This document shows, piece by piece, positions 57,818 through 64,000 of a stretch of 64,000 bases of DNA (within the stretch, counting starts at the first letter, position 1; each line of letters starts with the position of its first letter). The notes under the pieces are model-generated. The model was not told the DNA's origin and searched no databases. It worked only from the letters and a program-made list of their open reading frames with translations. Source of the DNA: Muribaculaceae bacterium. GTDB taxonomy: Bacteria; Bacteroidota; Bacteroidia; Bacteroidales; Muribaculaceae. The position numbers were made by a program, and so were the translations under genes. The DNA lies in contig JAIDSL010000099.1 in NCBI GenBank assembly GCA_029061255.1, positions 18,932-82,931 of the forward strand. The letters are read 5' to 3'.

Positions 57818-60445
57818 TCACTCAATTTTTCGCAGGAGTGAGGCAAGTTTGTCGCCTATTCCTATTGTGTAGCCTTGTGAGAGGAAGACGACACGGTTGA
57901 ATGTGTCAGCAACAATCAGTATTGGAAGTTCATTGCCTGTCAGGTTGACTCCTTCCGCTATGCTCTCTAATATTTTCCCATTTTTGTCAGTGCCTGTGCT
58001 TGCCGTAGATGGTAGTGCCGGGAAGTCTTTTAGGTCTATGCCGAATCTATTGCCTTCACTCTCTTCTGTGAGAAGAAGTATCGGTCGGCCAGTTGCCTCA
58101 AGTATAGAGGCTGCTTCCGCAATGTCACGTATCACGTGGTTGGATGGCTCATGGTTTGGTTTTAGTAAAGCGAGCACATAGTAGCCACGCCCGGTGGTGG
58201 ATAGTATGGAGGTCTCCGTGTTAGATTCGTCAGGTAGGTATCGGCTTTCAGAGTCGAAAGAGCCTATCACCTGCACCTTGCTGTCATCATGGCGGATGGT
58301 CATTGGCTCGCTTACGGTGTCTGCATTCAGATTGATGCTTCTCATGTGTGCAAGCACGCCGCCGTCAGCCATACGCTGGCCCGTCGTCAGAAGATAGGTG
58401 CCCTGATCGAGAGTCTCCCCGTTGGCAAAGGTTTCCGAGAGTCCTATAAAATCAGGATAATTGAGCAATACCGGTTCCCCGCCGGATATCTTCGACACCG
58501 TGAAGTGCGAATAATATTTCGGATCAGGGATATTGTCGGATGCTTCATACTCAAGCTTAAGTATTCCCTGCGCCCCTGTCTTCCGGTCAGGGATTCCGGA
58601 TGAGAATGATGCGTCGTGCCATTTCCCGGTGTCATCAGCCCATTGAGTCTTTCCTGTCACAGGGTCGATTCGCGCTGGAATGCCGAAACTGCGTGCCCCT
58701 GCCACAAAGAAGACATCGCGCGAGAGCGGCGACGTCTTCCTGACGCGCCATACAGCCTCCGGGCTCATCGTGATCTGTTCGGGATACCAAGTCTCGCTTG
58801 GCTCAATGTTTTCACTGATCCAGCTGACCCATATTTCCGGATTTTTTCGGAATGCATCTATCTGCTCCTGCGCCACTGCGTTGAGGAAGAAACTGCGGAA
58901 TGGTGTCAGCTCCTCGTCGGCGATGCGGGGCGACATGACGTATTCTCCGAAAAGCTTTCCATATCCTTCGTCGATTGCCACAATATGGTCGTTGAGTACA
59001 TCTCTTCCTGCGTCTGTAAGGTCTTTTTCGGTAAGCGACTCAAGAAGCAGGAGTCCTTTATCGCGCGTATCTCTTGGAAGGCTTCTCAGGAATCCGGATA
59101 TCACGGAATGGTTGCCTCTCGCATTTCTCATTATTGGGATCAAACGCTCGGCATCGACTTCTAAAATATCCGCTATCCTGCGCGTTTCGTCATCGGTGCA
59201 GAAGGTTGCCGTATATGAGTTGCGCAGAGAGTCTTCGCGCTGTAAAAGCAGGTCATTTCTGTGTCTTTGATCACTGCTGACGGCGGTTTCAATGTTTCTG
59301 CCCATGGGAGGGGTGATGTCAAGGTCTTCTTTGAATTCAGCATGCTCTTTGCGGTCAAGCATGACAGTGACATTGCGGTCTTTTCCTACCCTTCCCTTGC
59401 GGAATCCAAAGCGATCGCCGTCAGTCACCCAAAGCAGCAAGTCGCCGAGCCCGGCCACGAGCGATGCATCGCCGCGGCTGTCGGTGGTTTTCTCAGCTAT
59501 AGGATAGAATTCCGCATAGTTGTAGAGGCGGAATGAGGCTTTGGCATTCACTGCCGGGCTGCCGTCAGGATATACGGCGTGTAAGGTTATGGTGTCTACC
59601 GGAGCATAATGGTCAGTGACATTGATGAAGGTTATGCCGTCTATTTTCTCAAGCCGTTCCTCGTCTCCGGCATAGTTGCCGAATACGCGGGCATGCATCA
59701 GCATGCCGCGCGAGGCGGGGGCGTTAAACCATCCGAGGTTCAGCACCGGTTCAGGCTCGCATGCCCCGAGGAAATGCCATTCGCCGTCTGCCCATGCCTC
59801 CACCCAGGCATGGTTGTCGTCGGTGTGTGCCCATCTTGGTGTATACACCTGCCGTGCCGGTATCCCTACCGAGCGCAACGCAGCCACTGTAAAAGTCGAT
59901 TCCTCCCCGCATCTTCCGATGGCGGAGCTCACTGTCTGCAAGGGAGAATGGGTGCGCCCGTCAGATGGCTGGTAAGTAGCTTTTTCGTGACACCAATGGT
60001 TCACCTCAAGGATGGCGTCTGCCATCGATAATCCTTTCACCCTATCTTTAAGTTCCTCGTAGAACTCCGGACGATGTCGGTCCGGGGCTTCGTTGTTGAC
60101 TCTTACCGGAAGCACGAAATGTCTGAACAGGGTGTCGTCTACCTTGCTTCCCCACGGCATTTCTGCTCTGGCTTTAAGTGCGGGGTCTACCACATATTCC
60201 AGATAATAGTCCACATCCCTGTCGGTCATATCCGGCAGTGGCATATAGGCATAGAGCATCTTCAGCGCATCGCGCTGCCCCTTTGACAGCGATAGATTTT
60301 CAAGCCGCAATCCCCCGGCATTTTCAATCACATTCTTTCTATCCTGAAAATCCCTCTCGATTTCAGGCGTGACAATCTCTGCATATGCATTAATCGATAA
60401 TATCGAAAGTATCCCGACCGATATCCTGTATAAATTCATGATCAT
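57818..60445 (-). CDS. Secreted transglutaminase-like domain protein
   Basis: Signal-like N-terminus MIMNLYRISVGILSILSINAYA; transglutaminase core GRCGEESTFTVAALRSVGIPARQVYTPRWAHTDDNHAWVEAWADGEWHFLGACEP. Confidence 0.88.
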   Translation of the reverse strand: MIMNLYRISVGILSILSINAYAEIVTPEIERDFQDRKNVIENAGGLRLENLSLSKGQRDALKMLYAYMPLPDMTDRDVDYYLEYVVDPALKARAEMPWGSKVDDTLFRHFVLPVRVNNEAPDRHRPEFYEELKDRVKGLSMADAILEVNHWCHEKATYQPSDGRTHSPLQTVSSAIGRCGEESTFTVAALRSVGIPARQVYTPRWAHTDDNHAWVEAWADGEWHFLGACEPEPVLNLGWFNAPASRGMLMHARVFGNYAGDEERLEKIDGITFINVTDHYAPVDTITLHAVYPDGSPAVNAKASFRLYNYAEFYPIAEKTTDSRGDASLVAGLGDLLLWVTDGDRFGFRKGRVGKDRNVTVMLDRKEHAEFKEDLDITPPMGRNIETAVSSDQRHRNDLLLQREDSLRNSYTATFCTDDETRRIADILEVDAERLIPIMRNARGNHSVISGFLRSLPRDTRDKGLLLLESLTEKDLTDAGRDVLNDHIVAIDEGYGKLFGEYVMSPRIADEELTPFRSFFLNAVAQEQIDAFRKNPEIWVSWISENIEPSETWYPEQITMSPEAVWRVRKTSPLSRDVFFVAGARSFGIPARIDPVTGKTQWADDTGKWHDASFSSGIPDRKTGAQGILKLEYEASDNIPDPKYYSHFTVSKISGGEPVLLNYPDFIGLSETFANGETLDQGTYLLTTGQRMADGGVLAHMRSINLNADTVSEPMTIRHDDSKVQVIGSFDSESRYLPDESNTETSILSTTGRGYYVLALLKPNHEPSNHVIRDIAEAASILEATGRPILLLTEESEGNRFGIDLKDFPALPSTASTGTDKNGKILESIAEGVNLTGNELPILIVADTFNRVVFLSQGYTIGIGDKLASLLRKIE

Positions 60446-60448
60446 TTG

Positions 60449-60473
60449 GTAGGGACGCACGGCTCGTGCGTCC
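60449..60473. repeat. Solo copy of the GTAGGGACGCACGGCTCGTGCGTCC element
   Basis: Exact 25-bp match to the 32864-32888 unit. Confidence 0.95.
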
Positions 60474-60478
60474 GATTA

Positions 60479-61237
60479 TTATTTGGTCTGGCTGACGCAC
60501 TGGCTGTACGCCCTTACCAGTTTTCTTACAATCTCTTCAGATGTGGTCATTCTCGAATATTCATCCACATCCGCTTTCCCCATATTCACACCATCGTTCC
60601 TGAATTCCATCGATGATCCTGTTATAGCTTTTGCGGAAGCATGCACTTCCCTCACTCTCGCTCTTTCAATGATTTCCACTACATTTTCCGGACTCACTCC
60701 TCCTGCAGCTATGAATGTAATCGATGGGAATTTTGCCTGTAGTTCCCCAATCACGGCAGCTCCCTCCATTGCAGTGGCAGCCAGTCCGGAAGTTAGTATC
60801 CGGTCGCATCCGAGTTCTAAGATGTCTTTCACAGCTTGCCGAGGATCTCTGCACATGTCGAATGCCCGGTGGAATGTCATGTGAAGTCCTTCGGCTGCCT
60901 CCGCCATACGGCGGCATGACTCAGTGTCGATATCTCCGTCAGGCTTAAGCGCTCCAAACACCACTCCGTTCACTCCAAGCCTTCGGCAGGTCTCGATGTC
61001 ACGGACCATCACGCGAAGCTCCGCGTTGGAGTACGCGAAATCACCCGTGCGCGGACGTATCAGCACATTCACCTTGATTCCCCCTACTGTCAAGGCCTCC
61101 TCGATCATCCCGACCGAGGGAGTGAGTCCCCCTTCGCTCAAGGCGCAACACAGCTCCACTCTGTCAGCCCCGCCTCGCGCTGCGGCATACACACTGTCGA
61201 TATCCCCCGCACAAATCTCCAAAAGTATTTTCCTCAT
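60479..61237 (-). CDS. cutC: CutC family protein
   Basis: LEICAGDIDSVYAAARGGADRVELCCALSEGGLTPS; VLIRPRTGDFAYSNAEL; FHRAFDMCRDP. Confidence 0.95.
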   Translation of the reverse strand: MRKILLEICAGDIDSVYAAARGGADRVELCCALSEGGLTPSVGMIEEALTVGGIKVNVLIRPRTGDFAYSNAELRVMVRDIETCRRLGVNGVVFGALKPDGDIDTESCRRMAEAAEGLHMTFHRAFDMCRDPRQAVKDILELGCDRILTSGLAATAMEGAAVIGELQAKFPSITFIAAGGVSPENVVEIIERARVREVHASAKAITGSSMEFRNDGVNMGKADVDEYSRMTTSEEIVRKLVRAYSQCVSQTK

Positions 61238-61249
61238 TTTTATATCCTC

Positions 61250-61375
61250 TTAACCCTCAACCCTTCACTCTTTACTCTTCACCCTTCACTCTTTACTCTT
61301 TACCCTTCACTCTTTACCCTTTACTCTTTACTCTTTACCCTTCACTCTTTACTCTTCACCCTTCACTCTTAACCC
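61250..61375. repeat. 18-copy heptamer tandem repeat (TTYACYC family)
   Basis: 18 uninterrupted 7-mers from TTAACCC TCAACCC TTCACTC TTTACTC TTCACCC to TTCACTC TTAACCC. Confidence 0.97.
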
Positions 61376-61821
61376 TTAATTTTGTATATGCACACCGCGC
61401 CGCACACAAGGAAGGCTCCCGTGATGTCGGCCACGAGATCCCAGACATCTCCCGATCGTCCTGCATTCATCTCGTGTTGCAGTATTTCGGTGATGATGCC
61501 GAATACGGAGGCTATCTCAGGGGCATATGCATCAGCCTTCTGGATTTTTGTGGGCCAACCATGGCGTCGGTTCCAGTCGAGTATGATGCAGAGGGTGAAT
61601 CCTCCGAACATTATTCCGTGCACTATTTTGTCAGCCCCTGGGAAAAGGGGGATATCATTGTCTGGTAGCGGATGCGGTGCCAGAGTCAGCCAGCATATGG
61701 CGAGGAAGCAGACGATGGTCAGCGTCCACGGCGGTAGTTTCTCAAGAATGTTTTTTATCGTTGTCGTAGTTTTCATCGTTTTCGTCGTTGTCACAGTTTT
61801 CGTCGTTGTCATCGTTTTCAT
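61369..61821 (-). CDS. VanZ-like membrane protein
   Basis: PWTLTIVCFLAICWLTLAPHPLP...FPGADKIVHGIMFGGFTLCIILDW...DVWDLVADITGAFLVCGA. Start uncertain; the ORF-track start lies inside the rpsO terminator. Confidence 0.75.
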   Translation of the reverse strand: MKTMTTTKTVTTTKTMKTTTTIKNILEKLPPWTLTIVCFLAICWLTLAPHPLPDNDIPLFPGADKIVHGIMFGGFTLCIILDWNRRHGWPTKIQKADAYAPEIASVFGIITEILQHEMNAGRSGDVWDLVADITGAFLVCGAVCIYKIKG

Positions 61822-61864
61822 CGTCGTTGGCTCGGTGACAACGTTGACAACGATGAAAACATAA

Positions 61865-61898
61865 AAATCCAATTCCATCGATCGATGGAATTGGATTT
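61865..61898 (-). terminator. Intrinsic terminator of rpsO: 34-bp uninterrupted palindrome
   Basis: AAATCCAATTCCATCGATCGATGGAATTGGATTT, followed on the minus strand by TTAT. Confidence 0.9.
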
Positions 61899-61927
61899 AA
61901 GGTTTTTGGTTGTCAGGTATCACCTGA

Positions 61928-62203
61928 TTAGCGACGGATACCGAGTTCCTTCTTTGCAATGATAGCGCGGTAGCGGTTGATATCCTTGCGGGTCAGGTAG
62001 TCGAGAAGGCTGCGGCGCTGGCCTACGAGAGCCTTAAGTGCACGTGCTGTAGCGTGGTCCTTGTGGTTCTTCTTAAGGTGCTCAGTGAGGTGCTTGATGC
62101 GGATAGAGAAAAGTGCAATCTGGCTTTCGGGGCTGCCTGTGTCGTTCTTGCCCTGGCCATACTTCTCGAAGATAGCCTGTTTTTCTTCAGTTGAAAGATG
62201 CAT
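61928..62203 (-). CDS. rpsO: 30S ribosomal protein S15
   Basis: TGSPESQIALFSIRIKHLTEHLKKNHKDHATARALKALVGQRRSLLDYL. Confidence 0.98.
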   Translation of the reverse strand: MHLSTEEKQAIFEKYGQGKNDTGSPESQIALFSIRIKHLTEHLKKNHKDHATARALKALVGQRRSLLDYLTRKDINRYRAIIAKKELGIRR

Positions 62204-62312
62204 TGTGTTGAGAGTTTAAAAAGTTAAAAAATAGTTGGTTGCCTTTCTTTAAAAGGTTTGCCTCGGGGTCTCTCTCCCCTTTCTTGAAGCACCCTTTCGT
62301 CAAAAGACCCTG

Positions 62313-62320
62313 CAAAATTA
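62313..62320 (-). promoter_or_regulatory. Probable rpsO -7 element TAATTTTG
   Basis: Plus-strand CAAAATTA; CAAA at 62341-62344 gives a -33 TTTG about 20 nt away. Confidence 0.55.
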
Positions 62321-62592
62321 CAAAAAATCCCCCACACCACCAAATATTACTCATAAGTTTTTGTGGTCTTCAATTTAAGTTTCGCTTGTTCTAATTCATT
62401 GTAGCGCAATATTCGGAATTTAAAAACTGCGTAGCTTTCTCTGCGTACTCCGGCCGATGCGTAGCAGGCCGCAATCATTGCGAGCTTGCTATAACCGCGA
62501 CGCGAAGCATCCCAAAGCATTGAAACTCCGCTCCTTTGCGCCTTTGCGTGATAATAAAAGAGTATGCGAAAGTTGTGTCTTTAAGATCGAAT

Positions 62593-62620
62593 CAATTATG
62601 AATTATGCATTATGCATTAA
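62593..62620. repeat. Heptamer repeat of the GCATTAT/GAATTAT family overlapping the 3' end of the channel gene
   Basis: CAATTAT GAATTAT GCATTAT GCATTAA; encodes the terminal ...LMHNA-stop. Confidence 0.9.
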
Positions 62621-63808
62621 TCGAAGATCTTTTCCAGACGGTGCCTGATATATCCTCAGCCCGAATTCGCTGACACAAGCATAGACATAATCGAAGATAT
62701 CAGCCTGCAGACGCTCGAATGCAGCCCAGGAAGTGATTCTGGTGAAGAAATAGAGCTCCAAAGGCAACCCTTGCGGCGTAGGCTGAAGCTGCCGCACCAT
62801 CAATATCACTGCAGGATCCGGATGCTTCTTGATTACTTCCGGATGCGACGTAAGATAGCGGATGAGGTATTTGCGGAAAAGCGATAGGTTCACCTCCTGG
62901 TTGGCATGCTTCAGTGAATGCTCTGAGATAAGGTCTTTTTCCAGCAACCTGTCTATCTCATCCTTGTGCAGGAAGCGAATGGAGTCAAAGTCAATGTATA
63001 TAGAGCGAGCCACACGCCTTGCCCCTACCTGGCGCATGTTCTGGTAGTTGCGGAAGGAGTCGCTTATCAGCGTATAGGGATGTATGGTGACGATGGAATT
63101 GTCCCAGTTGCGCACCTTGACTGTGGTGAGCTTTATGCTCTGCACCTCGCCGTTGGCACCCGCCTTGTCGCAGATGATCCAGTCACCCTTCTTGAGCATG
63201 TTGTTGAGCGTCAGCTGCACTCCTGCCACGAAACCCTTGATTGTGTCCTGAAACACCAACATCAGCACTGCTGCCGAAGCACCGAACCCTGTCAGCACCA
63301 TACCCGGCTTTTTATCAAACAGGATGCTGAGTCCAATTATCACCCCTACCAGTGCAAGGATTAGCTTTATTGCTCCTTCGATTACAGTCAGGTTGTGTTC
63401 TGCCGCTTTGTCGCGTTTCTCAAAACCGTCTACAGTGTTGGATATGAGCACATATATGAGGTTGACCACTGCATAGACGATGTAGACCTTCGTAAGCTTC
63501 TCAATCAGGACCACTCCCCACTCATGGTTGGAGAATGCCTGAGGCAGAAGCCAAGCAAGGATGAGGGCAGGGGCAAGCTGGGAGAAGGCCTTCATGGCTT
63601 TCTCGTTGAGGATGTCGTCGTCCCATTCTGTTTCGGTCTTGCGTGTGATGAAGTCAGTGAGCGGTGTCACTATCCTTACGCAAAGGAAATAAGACGCTAA
63701 AGATATCAGCACCACCAGTACAAGCAGTGTCGGGCTGATCAATGGCTGTGCCGTCTCCGGCGTCATCATTGAATTCAGTAAATCAGTTACCCAGTTTCTT
63801 AAAGTCAT
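62603..63808 (-). CDS. MscS-family mechanosensitive ion channel (YbdG/MscM-like)
   Basis: GFGASAAVLMLVFQDTIKGFVAGVQLTLNNMLKKGDWIICDKAGANGEVQSIKLTTVKVRNWDNSIVTIHPYTLISDSFRNY; internal Met at 63808. Confidence 0.93.
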   Translation of the reverse strand: MTLRNWVTDLLNSMMTPETAQPLISPTLLVLVVLISLASYFLCVRIVTPLTDFITRKTETEWDDDILNEKAMKAFSQLAPALILAWLLPQAFSNHEWGVVLIEKLTKVYIVYAVVNLIYVLISNTVDGFEKRDKAAEHNLTVIEGAIKLILALVGVIIGLSILFDKKPGMVLTGFGASAAVLMLVFQDTIKGFVAGVQLTLNNMLKKGDWIICDKAGANGEVQSIKLTTVKVRNWDNSIVTIHPYTLISDSFRNYQNMRQVGARRVARSIYIDFDSIRFLHKDEIDRLLEKDLISEHSLKHANQEVNLSLFRKYLIRYLTSHPEVIKKHPDPAVILMVRQLQPTPQGLPLELYFFTRITSWAAFERLQADIFDYVYACVSEFGLRIYQAPSGKDLRLMHNA

Positions 63809-63812
63809 AATT

Positions 63813-63847
63813 CGTTTTCCGTTATCCGTTTTCCGTTTTCCGTTGAA
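63813..63847. repeat. Heptamer repeat of the CGTTTTC family upstream of the channel gene
   Basis: CGTTTTC CGTTATC CGTTTTC CGTTTTC CGTTGAA. Confidence 0.9.
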
Positions 63848-63851
63848 TCGT

Positions 63852-64000
63852 AATACTGCGACGAATGTCGCCAATACTGCGAGCTCCGCTCGCCGATACT
63901 GCGCGAAGCGCCGATACTGCGATGAATGTCGCCAATACTGCGAGCTCCGCTCGCCGATACTGCGCGAAGCGCCGATACTGCGATGAATGTCGCCAATACT
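63852..64000. repeat. 61-bp tandem array made of three different mini-hairpin subunits (21+22+18 nt), continuing past the window edge
   Basis: 63852-63912, 63913-63973, then 63974 onward: (A/G)ATACTGCGAYGAATGTCGCC - AATACTGCGAGCTCCGCTCGCC - GATACTGCGCGAAGCGCC. Confidence 0.97.

Noticed and set aside
61250-61375. CRISPR or coding tandem repeat
   Set aside because: Pure 7-nt period without spacers, stop codons in all frames; better described as an STRR-like intergenic repeat.
63852-64000. CRISPR array
   Set aside because: The repeating 61-bp unit is contiguous, with no unique spacers between copies; subunits are short hairpins and no cas genes are nearby.

Overview
The window looks like a Bacteroidales chromosome segment (possibly Muribaculaceae; inferred from gene content and TAnnTTTG-type promoters, not verified). 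From left to right it contains: (1) a TrmH/SpoU methyltransferase and nadA on the minus strand. (2) An AT-rich divergent intergenic region (about 1740-2205) dense in TTATCTACA/TTTTCTACA 9-mers, a candidate replication origin or DnaA-binding region. (3) A cobalamin riboswitch followed by a nearly gap-free plus-strand operon (2510-26784). It encodes a TonB-dependent receptor, a DUF4374-like lipoprotein, a signal-peptide-bearing CbiK, a membrane-anchored HmuS/CobN-type chelatase with a small membrane protein plus ExbB-like and DUF2149 partners, BtuFCD, and most of the corrin pathway, with several fused enzymes. (4) A convergent minus-strand operon with its own cobalamin riboswitch (PepSY protein, cobU, cobT, cobS, cobC). 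(5) Housekeeping genes: DUF177, rpmF, fabH, gap, mscL, metG, recA, pdxB. (6) A THUMP methyltransferase and the dcw cluster on the minus strand (rsmH to ftsZ), then a transglutaminase-like protein, cutC, a VanZ-like protein, rpsO and an MscS-type channel. The two most unusual signals are the riboswitch-controlled, apparently periplasmic tetrapyrrole-chelatase module, and several unrelated families of strictly 7-nt-period intergenic repeats that often begin at or inside the stop codon of the upstream gene. A palindromic 'GTAGGGACGCACGGCTCGTGCGTCC' element and a 61-bp nested-hairpin tandem array at the right edge are also notable.
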